A stretch of 64,000 nt of DNA from Rubricoccus marinus. Its GTDB lineage: Bacteria > Bacteroidota > Rhodothermia > Rhodothermales > Rubricoccaceae. The notes below the pieces were generated by a model that saw nothing but the letters and a program-made list of their open reading frames with translations, was not told where the DNA came from and made no database searches. The stretch lies in NCBI RefSeq assembly GCF_002257665.1, contig NZ_MQWB01000001.1, forward strand, positions 3,731,119 through 3,795,118, read 5' to 3'. Numbering within the stretch: the stretch's first letter is position 1; the number at the start of each line of letters is the position of its first letter. The translations under genes were made by a program, and so were the position numbers. Shown in pieces: positions 50,601 to 58,159 of the stretch.

Positions 50601-50603
50601 TGA
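47601..50603 (+). CDS. nrdJ: Adenosylcobalamin-dependent (class II) ribonucleotide reductase
   Basis: 1000 aa. It reduces ribonucleotides to deoxyribonucleotides using B12. The core has the substrate-site Cys in [20 protein letters not shown], the active loop [21 protein letters not shown] (NxCxE), and phosphate-binding [23 protein letters not shown]. After ~730 there is a linker with motif-encoded TPEASGD, then a conserved C-terminal region ([38 protein letters not shown]) and a zinc-ribbon-type tail with four cysteines (CSNCGS...[14 protein letters not shown]), the redox-active C-terminus of this class. No thioredoxin gene is adjacent. Motif copies are sparse in the conserved core and cluster in the linkers. 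Confidence 0.95.
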   Translation: [1000 protein letters not shown]

Positions 50604-50622
50604 TCCAGATCTCGCTCATCTG

Positions 50623-50638
50623 CCTCTGGCGCCAGAGG
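50623..50638. repeat. Motif palindrome at the left edge of the DUF3800 island
   Basis: CCTCTGGCGCCAGAGG, 20 bp after the nrdJ stop. It may terminate nrdJ. To its right the sequence becomes AT-richer and free of the motif until 51690. Confidence 0.8.
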
Positions 50639-50785
50639 CGGATGAAGCACCTGTCAATCCAGTACATCCCGAAACAAACCTCATAAACGACAACACCCCA
50701 GCTGCGCCAACAGCCAGGGTGTAGTCATACCTAATCATCACGCGGCGGCGGAGAAAGCTCAGACCGCGTAACTCAACGGGCACCC

Positions 50786-51688
50786 ATGCTAGAACAGAGA
50801 GCCGCGGACCGCAAGCCTTTTCCGCGCGATAAACAGAAAAGCACCAACGAGAGCCAGTTAGAGGAGTGGTCACTTGGTCCAAGCCACTACGGCTTCATTG
50901 ACGAGTCCTGCCTCACCGCTGAAAGGCATGGAGCGATTGCTTTAGTCTCAATGAGACTAGGCGCATTTGGCAAGGTGCGCGAAGCCTTCCATGATCCCTT
51001 TGAAAGTTGGCCATCCAGCCGAGAAGCCAAGTTCGAGTACGTAAGAGGAGAAGCCAAGGCGCAGGCTGCCTCTAGAATCCTACTGCGTGCTTTCGAACTA
51101 GCCGACCAAGGGCTCATTCGTGTCGACATCTTGCACTGGGATACACAGGACAGGTATCACAGCGTCTACGAGCGGGACGATGCCCAGAATGCAAATAACA
51201 GGGCTCGAAATTTGATTCGGAGAGTGTGTGTTGACAGGTGGATCGATGCCAGATCGTGGGTTCTGTACCCTGACAAGGGGTCAATAGTTGACTGGGCAAG
51301 CTGTGCTGAGAGGCTTCAACTGGGGCAGCGCCTGGGCCAAGCGAAACGTTTCCAGATCCGCGAGTCAGAGTCAGGAGACCATAATCTTGTTCAAGTGGCA
51401 GATTTGTTCGCAGGGGCGGCGGCGTTTTCAGCGAATCGACCCTCCTCTCTATGGGGCGAGAGAAACGATAGTCCTCGCCTGTCGGGTGGAGACCGCTACA
51501 AACGTCAGGTTGTTGAGAGGCTGCTAGAGGAATTAGAGCCAAGAGGTGTTAGGAGAACAGAAGGCAGAGGGCTCAGCACTCTGCGAACACATAAAGACGC
51601 AGCGATCAACTTCTGGCCATTCCGAACACCTTCTGGCTTAGGGTATGCTCCACGACGGAACAGCCAATCAGGTATCCGAACGCCGTGA
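50786..51688 (+). CDS. DUF3800 domain protein, horizontally acquired
   Basis: 300 aa, soluble. The DUF3800 signature is SHYGFIDESCLTAERHGAIALVSMR at ~34 (FIDES carries the acidic residues) and NLVQVADLFAGAAAF at ~200 (the QxADLxA motif). This family is predicted to be RNase H-like and is often linked to phage-defence or mobile loci. Base composition (about 50-55% GC by eye) and codon use differ strongly from all neighbours, and it contains no CCTCTGGCG copy though both flanks do. No partner gene is present, so any defence role rests on family association only. Confidence 0.75.
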   Translation: MLEQRAADRKPFPRDKQKSTNESQLEEWSLGPSHYGFIDESCLTAERHGAIALVSMRLGAFGKVREAFHDPFESWPSSREAKFEYVRGEAKAQAASRILLRAFELADQGLIRVDILHWDTQDRYHSVYERDDAQNANNRARNLIRRVCVDRWIDARSWVLYPDKGSIVDWASCAERLQLGQRLGQAKRFQIRESESGDHNLVQVADLFAGAAAFSANRPSSLWGERNDSPRLSGGDRYKRQVVERLLEELEPRGVRRTEGRGLSTLRTHKDAAINFWPFRTPSGLGYAPRRNSQSGIRTP

Positions 51689-51689
51689 G

Positions 51690-51705
51690 CCTCTGGCGCC
51701 AGAGG
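51690..51705. repeat. Motif palindrome at the right edge of the DUF3800 island
   Basis: CCTCTGGCGCCAGAGG begins 1 bp after the stop codon at 51688; with the copy at 50623 it brackets the foreign gene. Confidence 0.8.
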
Positions 51706-51730
51706 CCCGCACCACACCCCCGCCCGTGTT

Positions 51731-51871
51731 GTCATCCTGAGCGGAGGCGCCTCTGGCGCCGCAGCCGAAGGATCTGTAGTGCGACGGTGTCTCCCGCCAG
51801 AGGCGAGAGGTCGGATCGGAGAACTACACTCGGCACAGATCCTTCGGCGCGCTCCACTTGCTCAGGATGAC
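51731..51871. repeat. 141-bp inverted-repeat element (CATCCTGAG family)
   Basis: Perfect 12-bp ends GTCATCCTGAGC (51731-51742) and GCTCAGGATGAC (51860-51871), and a nested 13-bp pair CCGAAGGATCTGT (51765-51777) / ACAGATCCTTCGG (51835-51847). Two CCTCTGGCG copies sit inside. The 353-bp gap 51689-52041 contains this element, two further motif copies and no gene. The element resembles the one at 41155 in layout. Confidence 0.8.
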
Positions 51872-52041
51872 GTTTTAGGACGCTGTAGGAAGCAGTGCGA
51901 GAGCAAGCGTGTCCCGCCAGAAGCCTCTGGCGTCAGCACCCACTATGGGCGATTTCGACGGGGGCGCGCACCCGGGCCAGCGGCACCACGGTACCATTCC
52001 AGGTACCCGCACGCGGCACCGCCTCCCCCCAGACTGAGCGC

Positions 52042-52287
52042 ATGGCACTCCCCCAACCCCGCAACCCGCTCCACGGCATCACGCTGGAGCAGATCGTCAC
52101 GGAGCTCGTCGAGTACTTCGGCTGGAAGGGCCTCGGTGAGGAGATCCGCATCCGCTGCTTCACGCACGACCCGAGCGTCAAATCCAGCCTCAAGTTCTTG
52201 CGGAAGACGCCGTGGGCACGGGAGAAGGTGGAGAGCCTTTACCTCTTCATGCTGCGCGAGCAGGCCCGGCGGGCGCGAGGCGTATAA
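52042..52287 (+). CDS. VF530 family (DUF2132) small DNA-binding protein
   Basis: 81 aa. Nearly every position fits the VF530 family: [66 protein letters not shown]. The Vibrio fischeri founder has a double-stranded-DNA-binding fold by structure; biological role unknown. The ATG at 52042 is chosen because conserved sequence begins a few residues later. It stands alone between a repeat element and the convergent 52360 gene. Confidence 0.92.
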   Translation: MALPQPRNPLHGITLEQIVTELVEYFGWKGLGEEIRIRCFTHDPSVKSSLKFLRKTPWAREKVESLYLFMLREQARRARGV

Positions 52288-52359
52288 ACGCAGACGCGGC
52301 ACGTCCGCCGCCAGAGGCCAGCGCGCCCAGACGGCTATCGGAGAGCCGACGTACGTCGC

Positions 52360-53061
52360 TCACACAGCGGGGCGGAGACCCGGCGCGAGGTCGCGCTCGA
52401 TGTCCTCCCACGAAAGCGCCGTCTCGATGTCGAAGTCCAGAAGCTCCCTCCACGGACCGACGGCGCGCGCAACTGAGGCGACAACGGCACCACCGAGCGC
52501 GAAAGCAGACGCGAGGCTGGAAAAGGACGTGCGCGCCCGGGTCAGGCCGGAGAACAGGCCCGCGATGCGGCGGAGTGCTCCCTGTTTGGAAGGAGGCGTG
52601 GAGCGGCCGGAAGCATCGAGGGGCACCAGGTGCAGCTCGCGCAGCAATGGGCACTCGTCGGCGAAGTCCTGGATGTGCCCGACCGCGATCTCCCGGGCGG
52701 AGGCGACGCCGTAGATCTCGTCGGTCGTGTCCAGGATCCGCCAAGCCGTGTGCGGAAGGCCGAGCCCCGGGAGCGCGGCGGCGCCCTCAAACAGGCGCAG
52801 CCTCCCGGCCTCTTGCGCCCCGCGGTGCATCTGTTCCGCATCGGCCCACCGCTCGCGGGAAACCACGCAGGCGACCGTGCGAGCGTCCGTCGCGAGAAGC
52901 CGTTCCACGATTCGCACAGCGGCAGGGGCGGGGTACCCGATCACCAGAACGGTCGGCTCTGGGCCGAGGCGGCGGAGAACGCGGGGGCTCGTCAGGAACG
53001 GGACCGGGCTGGTGTGCCCGTCGCCTTGGGTCTGCGAAGGGCGAGAAGAGGGGGAGGCCAT
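52360..53061 (-). CDS. Hypothetical protein with degenerate Rossmann-like N-terminus
   Basis: 233 aa from the ATG at 53061. TVLVIGYPAPAAVRIVERLLATDARTVACVVSRER resembles the first beta-alpha-beta of extended SDR/NAD(P)-binding proteins, but the GxxGxxG loop is not intact. The segment LRELHLVPLDASGRSTPP and the C-terminal FSGLTRARTSFSSLASAFALGGAVV do not match a family I know. It is divergent from a TetR gene and has a recognisable promoter (TTGACC-N17-TATGCT) embedded in inverted-repeat sequence, so it is probably the TetR target. It may be a decayed SDR. Confidence 0.6.
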   Translation of the reverse strand: MASPSSRPSQTQGDGHTSPVPFLTSPRVLRRLGPEPTVLVIGYPAPAAVRIVERLLATDARTVACVVSRERWADAEQMHRGAQEAGRLRLFEGAAALPGLGLPHTAWRILDTTDEIYGVASAREIAVGHIQDFADECPLLRELHLVPLDASGRSTPPSKQGALRRIAGLFSGLTRARTSFSSLASAFALGGAVVASVARAVGPWRELLDFDIETALSWEDIERDLAPGLRPAV

Positions 53062-53160
53062 GAAGCGAGAGGTCGTGTGGAGCCGGGAGAAAGGCGGCGC
53101 CGGCACCGTCGGGAGACGGCAGAGATGGGGAAGGGCGGCCGACCAGTTGAAACTGAGCGG

Positions 53161-53199
53161 TTGCTCAATAAGCATAGTGTATACTGAGCGCCTGGTCAA
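53161..53199 (-). promoter_or_regulatory. Divergent promoter/operator between TetR and its neighbour
   Basis: On the minus strand: TTGACC (53199-53194), 17-bp spacer, TATGCT (53176-53171), a good sigma-70-type promoter for the 53061 gene. The spacer carries one arm of an imperfect palindrome GCTCAATAAGC...TATACTGAGC (53163-53190). The ATG of the tetR gene follows at 53219. This is the likely TetR operator. Confidence 0.6.
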
Positions 53200-53218
53200 T
53201 ACCCTGTCCGAAAACGTC

Positions 53219-53839
53219 ATGCCCGGTCCCAGAATCCCCGAAGACGAGCGCAGAGAGGAGCTTCTGGCTGCGGCCTACCGCGTCGCCACGCGCGACCGGC
53301 TCGGCGGGCTGACCACGCGCGCGGTGGCCAAAGAGGCCGGCGTCAGCAACGGCCTCGTCTTTTTCCACTTTGCCTCTCGCGAGGGACTCGTCCTGGCCCT
53401 GCTCGACCGCCTGCTCGAGACCACCGTTCTGGCGCCCAACCGGGCAGGAACAGACCACCTCTCGCCCGTTCTGCGCCTGCTCCACACCATCGAGCGCGAC
53501 ATCGAAGGGCTCCCGCCAAACCGGCACCGCGTCGCGCTTCTGATCGACTTCTGGGTCATGGGCACCCAGCATACGGACGTGCAGGCGAAGATCCGGAAGG
53601 CTCTCAGCGACTACCGCGAGGCGTACGTGCCACTCACGGCGGCGGCCATCCGGAGTGAGCCGGAGCGCTACCCCGGCGTGACGCCCGAGTCATTGGCGGC
53701 GGTCGCCACCGGCTACATTGAGGGGTGCGCGCTCCAGGTGGTGATGGACCCCGAGCGGTTCGACGTGCCGGCCTACCTTGCCACGCTCCGTGCCCTCGTC
53801 CTCCACGAGACGCCTCCTGCGGAGCCCCACTTCGCCTGA
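53219..53839 (+). CDS. TetR/AcrR family transcriptional regulator
   Basis: 206 aa. N-terminal helix-turn-helix: RIPEDERREELLAAAYRVATRDRLGGLTTRAVAKEAGVSNGLVFFHFASREGLVLALLDRLLE (recognition helix VSNGLVFFHF). C-terminal ligand domain of the BetI-like type (LRLLHTIERDIEGLPPNRHRVALLIDFWVMGTQH, EGCALQVVMDP). Divergent from 53061; autoregulation and repression of the neighbour are expected. The inducer cannot be inferred. Confidence 0.92.
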   Translation: MPGPRIPEDERREELLAAAYRVATRDRLGGLTTRAVAKEAGVSNGLVFFHFASREGLVLALLDRLLETTVLAPNRAGTDHLSPVLRLLHTIERDIEGLPPNRHRVALLIDFWVMGTQHTDVQAKIRKALSDYREAYVPLTAAAIRSEPERYPGVTPESLAAVATGYIEGCALQVVMDPERFDVPAYLATLRALVLHETPPAEPHFA

Positions 53840-54021
53840 GTGCGCACCCTGCGCTGACGGCCTCTGGCGCCAGGGGCCAGCGCCTCGGGCGCTCGCGCAC
53901 AGTCGGCAGATTGGGAGTCGGCAGGAGGGGCGCCTACGGCATCTGGCGCGCCGTGGTACAGCCCCGCGCGAGGAAGCAAGAGGACCGCTTCTCGCCAGAG
54001 GCCCGGTCAGGAAGAGTTAAG

Positions 54022-54037
54022 TCTTATGATCATAAGA
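54022..54037. promoter_or_regulatory. 16-bp perfect AT-rich palindrome, candidate operator
   Basis: TCTTATGATCATAAGA is perfectly self-complementary and AT-rich in a GC-rich spacer, about 87 bp before the ATG at 54124. The 284-bp spacer (53840-54123) otherwise contains motif copies and no gene. The regulator is unknown. Confidence 0.5.
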
Positions 54038-54123
54038 TCCTGGTGTGTACCGTGATGGGCCCGGGCATAGCGGCGTAGGTGTGCCGACCGCGAGGCAACT
54101 CCCCTGATCCGCGAGGCCCCAGC

Positions 54124-55611
54124 ATGACCCACGACCCCACCCCGACCGCACGGCGAACCACTTGCCTCCTCGCCGCGCTCGTCGTGTGGACGCTGGCGCT
54201 GCCGTCAGCCCCGGCTGCGCAGCAGAACCAGCTCGGGCCGCCAGAGGCCCTGCAGTACCCGCTGGAGGCACGCGCGGACGCCCCTCGCGGCGTGCCCATC
54301 CTCATCCTCCGCGACCAGATCGAGCGGTCGGCGGATCTCGCCCTGTGCCAGGTGCTGATGACGCATGCCGGACGGCCGATCCCGGCGGTTTTCGACGCCA
54401 GCGCTTGCGAGCCCGCGTTTGCCGCGAAGGTCCGGGACGGCGAGGGCATCGTGCACTGGGCCAGCGGCGCGCGCCCTCTCCGCTGCGGCGAGAACTGCAT
54501 CGGCGCGCCCGTCCTGAGGCAGACCACCTTTCTCACGCGGCCCAACCTGAGGCGCGCGGAGGTGAGCGGGAAGCTGGAGTTCGTCGCCGATCCGCCCGGG
54601 CCATTCAACCGGGCTCTCACCTACCAGTACAACGTGACGTTCACGTGCGCTGCCGAGGACGGCGCACGGACCGGCGATTTCAGAGTCGCGATCGACATCC
54701 GAGAGCCAGTCATCGGCGATCCCGGACCGCTGGAGTCCGTCCTCGATTTCTTCGGGTCGGGCAACCTGTCGGGCTTTATCGAGAGGCGGATGAACGAGGA
54801 ACTGTCTCCCATCGGGTCCATCTCGCAAAGCGTTGGGCGCTGTGCCTCGGTCGGCGTCTTCGCGAGCGACAACCCCGCAACGGCGTTCACGTCCGATGGC
54901 GCCCTGTACGACCCTGTCTCCTCGGGCGGCAGTGCGGAACGGGCCCGAAACCGCCCCCGTCCCGACGCCGTGGGAAGCTCTCGCGACCGCGCCACGATCC
55001 ACTTCCTCCGCATCGTCCGCAAGAGGCTCCCGGCTCTCGACGGGGCGGGGCAGGCAACGCCCGGGAGCATGGAGGTGGGACAGTTCAGCGTGTTCCTCAA
55101 CGGGGTCCACGTCGTGATCCCGCCGCTTACGCCCAACGCGACCGGAACGCTGACTCTCCCGCCAGAGGCGGGCGTCGTTCCCCTCAATTACTGCCGGACC
55201 GTGGACGTGACGGACTTCGACCGGCTCCAGCTTCTGTTCACGAACGGCCTCGGCGGGGCCGTCTGGTCCCAGTTCGGACGCGCGGAAAGCTTCGGGGCCG
55301 ACGCCCTCAACCGCATGACGACAGGGCGCACGGTGGTCATGCCCGCTCGCGACGGGCCGCCAGACCCGGCAACGGGCCGCCCGACGCGGATCAAGCCCCA
55401 GTCGGTGACCGTGCGGGAGTTCGAGTTGGTGTACACCATGACGTACGCGCCTCGGGGCGACACCGTCGCGCAGCCGCTGCCGGCCAGCCTGGACCGCTCG
55501 ACGGGGCCGGTGAGGGGCCGCGCGCGCATCCCCCGGCCTACGCTGGAGAACGCCCCGGTCGTTGTGGCCGGCACCGACCGGCCCGCGCCTGGGGCCTGCC
55601 GCGAGATCTAA
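54124..55611 (+). CDS. Secreted hypothetical protein (495 aa)
   Basis: Signal peptide with basic n-region (TARRTTCLLAALVVWTLALPSAPAAQQ). The mature protein has several cysteines (CQVLMTHAG, DASACEPAF, LRCGENCIG, FTCAAED, GRCASVGV, YCRTVDV, PGACREI) that could form disulfides, and beta-rich stretches (VSGKLEFVADPP, YQYNVTFTCAAEDGARTGDFRVAIDI). No family recognised. CCTCTGGCG copies are rare. It is preceded by an AT-rich palindrome and followed 156 bp later by a metallopeptidase lipoprotein on the same strand. Confidence 0.7.
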   Translation: MTHDPTPTARRTTCLLAALVVWTLALPSAPAAQQNQLGPPEALQYPLEARADAPRGVPILILRDQIERSADLALCQVLMTHAGRPIPAVFDASACEPAFAAKVRDGEGIVHWASGARPLRCGENCIGAPVLRQTTFLTRPNLRRAEVSGKLEFVADPPGPFNRALTYQYNVTFTCAAEDGARTGDFRVAIDIREPVIGDPGPLESVLDFFGSGNLSGFIERRMNEELSPIGSISQSVGRCASVGVFASDNPATAFTSDGALYDPVSSGGSAERARNRPRPDAVGSSRDRATIHFLRIVRKRLPALDGAGQATPGSMEVGQFSVFLNGVHVVIPPLTPNATGTLTLPPEAGVVPLNYCRTVDVTDFDRLQLLFTNGLGGAVWSQFGRAESFGADALNRMTTGRTVVMPARDGPPDPATGRPTRIKPQSVTVREFELVYTMTYAPRGDTVAQPLPASLDRSTGPVRGRARIPRPTLENAPVVVAGTDRPAPGACREI

Positions 55612-55680
55612 CACGTGGGCTCTGGCGCGCTGTGGTGGCGCCGAGAGGGCAGCGGGTACACTGGCTCTGCCACGCTCGGG

Positions 55681-55696
55681 CCTCTGGCGCCAGAGG
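55681..55696. repeat. Motif palindrome between secreted-protein genes
   Basis: CCTCTGGCGCCAGAGG, 69 bp after the stop at 55611 and 71 bp before the next ATG. Confidence 0.8.
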
Positions 55697-55767
55697 CCTC
55701 CCTCGATCTGGGGATGCAGCGGGCGAGCCTCCGGGCGTTTCTTGAGCACGCATCCACCGCTGCCGCC

Positions 55768-56625
55768 ATGCGTGCTCTCCCACTCGTCGCCTTTCTCGTC
55801 CTTGTCGGCTGCGCCACGTCGGCGCCTCCGCCAGAGGCCGCGCCGCCCGGGCCGTCGTTCCTCTCGATCTCGGAGATCGAGACCGTCGTCTCCGCAGACA
55901 GCGGGCGGTTCGTGCGTGAGGACCGCAACCGGGCGCCGGGGCAGCTCCTCCTCGGGCGGACCGGGCTCGTGCTCACGGGCGTCGTCGCGCAGACCACGCG
56001 CGACGTGAACAGCGTGGTGGCGCTGCCGGTGGACGTCCCCGTCTACTCCGAGCCCTGCGGCGAGGAGAACGCGTACTACAACTACGTCGACGACTACATC
56101 GTGATCTGCGACGACCTCGTGGCCGCGTTCGACCGGTGGCTGGTGGACATCGAGGACCCGGAGCAGCGGAACGACCTGCTGTGGGGCGGTCTGGAGTTTA
56201 TCACGCTCCACGAGATGGGCCACGCGCTCGTGGACCAGTTCGAACTCCCCGTGCTGGGCCGCAACGAGGACGCCGCAGACCTGCTCGCGGCCTACTTCGC
56301 GGTGCGGAGCGGCGATACGGACCGCGTGACGGGCGGCCTCGTCTACTTCCTCTCCACCATGCAGGACCGCATCGCGGAAGCGGGCCCGGAGTTTATCGCC
56401 TACTGGGGGCAGCACGGCCTCAGCGAGCAGCGGATGGCCGCGACGGCGTGCTACCTCTACGGCTCCAACCCGCAGCGGTACGGCTACCTCGTCGGCACGG
56501 CGGCGTTGCCGCTGGACCCCGCCTCGGAGTACGGCGCGCAGCGCCTCTACGCCTGCCAACGCGAGTACAGCCTGGCCGTGCGCGACATCGAGCGCGTGCT
56601 GGCGCCGCACGCCCGCGCCGAGTAG
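55768..56625 (+). CDS. DUF4344 metallopeptidase lipoprotein
   Basis: 285 aa from the ATG at 55768; signal peptide with lipobox VGC. The DUF4344 metallopeptidase motif is TLHEMGHALVDQFELPVLGRNEDAADLLAAYF: HEMGH zinc ligands plus a downstream Glu/Asp. Nearby YVDDYIVICDDLV and the paired Cys (SEPCGEEN, VICDD, ATACYLYG, LYACQRE) fit a secreted enzyme. Likely a surface or periplasmic protease of unknown substrate. It is the second gene of a possible pair with 54124. Confidence 0.88.
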   Translation: MRALPLVAFLVLVGCATSAPPPEAAPPGPSFLSISEIETVVSADSGRFVREDRNRAPGQLLLGRTGLVLTGVVAQTTRDVNSVVALPVDVPVYSEPCGEENAYYNYVDDYIVICDDLVAAFDRWLVDIEDPEQRNDLLWGGLEFITLHEMGHALVDQFELPVLGRNEDAADLLAAYFAVRSGDTDRVTGGLVYFLSTMQDRIAEAGPEFIAYWGQHGLSEQRMAATACYLYGSNPQRYGYLVGTAALPLDPASEYGAQRLYACQREYSLAVRDIERVLAPHARAE

Positions 56626-56659
56626 CCTCTGACGCCAGAGGCCACGCGCCAGAGGCGGC

Positions 56660-56911
56660 CTACCCCCGCCGAGGGAGAGGGCCTACGGGGCGGGCCACCT
56701 GCAAGGGCGGAGCCGAGGCGGGCGAGGGGTTTCGCTGCGATCGCCGGCGGAACGCCGCGGCGCACACGGCTACGGGCAGCGCGAGGGCGGCCCACGAGAG
56801 GGCGTCGCCCACGCCGTCGGCGACGAGCGCTGCGACGAGCCCCACCAGGCTCAGCACGCCGAGCAGGACGGGCGGTCCCCAGATCTGACGGCGGGAGAGG
56901 ACGTGGCTCAT
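56660..56911 (-). CDS. Small two-TM membrane protein of the iron-uptake operon
   Basis: 83 aa from the ATG at 56911, which overlaps the stop of the PepSY gene (ATGA). Two membrane helices: WGPPVLLGVLSLVGLVAALVA and LSWAALALPVAVCAAAF, then a basic, Pro-rich tail. Such small membrane proteins often follow siderophore-receptor/PepSY pairs; the role is unknown. Upstream in-frame sequence to 57034 is antisense-like and motif-encoded, so not part of the gene. Confidence 0.7.
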   Translation of the reverse strand: MSHVLSRRQIWGPPVLLGVLSLVGLVAALVADGVGDALSWAALALPVAVCAAAFRRRSQRNPSPASAPPLQVARPVGPLPRRG

Positions 56912-58146
56912 GACAGCGTTCGGGTGGACGGGATGCCGAGGGTCGCCGGGTCGCCAGAGGCCCCGTCGCCGGAGACCGCGGGGGCGGGAGTCGCCTCGCC
57001 AGAGGCCGCGTTGCCTCGGGCCGTGGCGAGCCACTGGTCGAACGTCACGTTCCGCTTTTTAAGCCAGAGGTATACCCCGCTGCCGAGCACGACGATGGCC
57101 AGCACGTCGAGAAGCGCCCACAGCACCTTGAGCGGGAGGCCGCCGTAGTCGCCGAAGTGGAGCGGCTGCGAGACGAAGAGCACCTGGGTGTACCACGGCA
57201 TCGACGACACCTCCAGCACTTCGGCCGTGCTCGCGTCTACCAAGACGGCCGTGAACAGCCGTTCCGTCCGGGCTTCTTCGCCGGCCATGAAGGCCACGAA
57301 GTGGTGCGGGCTCGCGAACTCGTTGCCGGGGAACGCGAGAAAGCTCAGCACCTTCCCAGGCGCGACCGCCGAGGCGTTCGCGAGTACGGCATCGACCGAG
57401 GTGAGCTCGGTCACGGGCGGTTGATCCGGCGCGGCGTGGCGGCTGGTCATCTCGGCGAGCTCCGTCGCCTGCCACTGCTGGAAGATGGGGATCGCGAGCG
57501 CGTTGATCGTCCCCGTCAGGCCGACGACGAGCAGCCACACCAGCGTGGCGATGCCCAGCAGGTTGTGGAGGTCGAGCCAGCGCAGGCGCGGCGTCCGGTC
57601 TCGGACCGTCCCAAACTTCAGCTTCCGCATGAACCGGCCGTAGAGGACCACGCCGGACACGAGCGACAGCACGAGCAGGAGGCCCATCGACCCGAGAAAG
57701 AGCGTCCCTTTGAGCCCGGCGTAGAGGTCCACGTGCAGCCGCTCCATGACCTCCATGAAGCCGCCCGCCTCCAACGGGTACGCGTTGAGGTGCTCGCCCG
57801 TCCTCGCGTCGTACGTGTCGAACACGTTGATGGTGGAGCCCTCTGGCGACTCGCCCATCCGGATGTAGGTCACGTCGGGCTCGTCGGGATCGCCGACGAC
57901 GAACTGCATGTGCTCGTCGGGGTAGCGGGCCTGGGCGTCGGCGATCATCGCGTCCACGGAGGCCCGCTCGGCGGGCACCTCCGCGAGAACGGGCGGGTCC
58001 GCGCTGTTGCCCAGCGCGTGGTCGATCTCGTGCGCGAAGATGAGCGGCAGGCCGGTCACGCACAGAAGGAGCAAGAACAGCGTGCTGACGAGGCTGCTCC
58101 ACTTGTGGACCCACCACCACGTGCGCATGGATTTCGGTGTCTTCAT
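56908..58146 (-). CDS. PepSY-associated TM protein (siderophore reductase-like)
   Basis: 412 aa. Four membrane helices flank periplasmic domains: WSSLVSTLFLLLLCVTGLPLIFAHEID, GLLLVLSLVSGVVLYGRFM, NLLGIATLVWLLVVGLTGTINA and LLDVLAIVVLGSGVYLW, with conserved His residues (RTWWWVHKWSSL, AHEIDH, WLDLHNLLG, PLHFGDYG). PepSY_TM proteins in such operons are thought to reduce ferric-siderophores with membrane heme. It lies 13 bp after the TonB siderophore receptor and overlaps the small membrane protein gene, forming one operon. Confidence 0.9.
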   Translation of the reverse strand: MKTPKSMRTWWWVHKWSSLVSTLFLLLLCVTGLPLIFAHEIDHALGNSADPPVLAEVPAERASVDAMIADAQARYPDEHMQFVVGDPDEPDVTYIRMGESPEGSTINVFDTYDARTGEHLNAYPLEAGGFMEVMERLHVDLYAGLKGTLFLGSMGLLLVLSLVSGVVLYGRFMRKLKFGTVRDRTPRLRWLDLHNLLGIATLVWLLVVGLTGTINALAIPIFQQWQATELAEMTSRHAAPDQPPVTELTSVDAVLANASAVAPGKVLSFLAFPGNEFASPHHFVAFMAGEEARTERLFTAVLVDASTAEVLEVSSMPWYTQVLFVSQPLHFGDYGGLPLKVLWALLDVLAIVVLGSGVYLWLKKRNVTFDQWLATARGNAASGEATPAPAVSGDGASGDPATLGIPSTRTLS

Positions 58147-58159
58147 GGGAGGTGCCGGT

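Noticed and set aside
50616-50739. 40-residue frame on the minus strand with one hydrophobic stretch (from an ATG at 50739)
   Set aside because: Its C-terminus is just the motif palindrome translated (ASGARG) and there is no promoter or family support.
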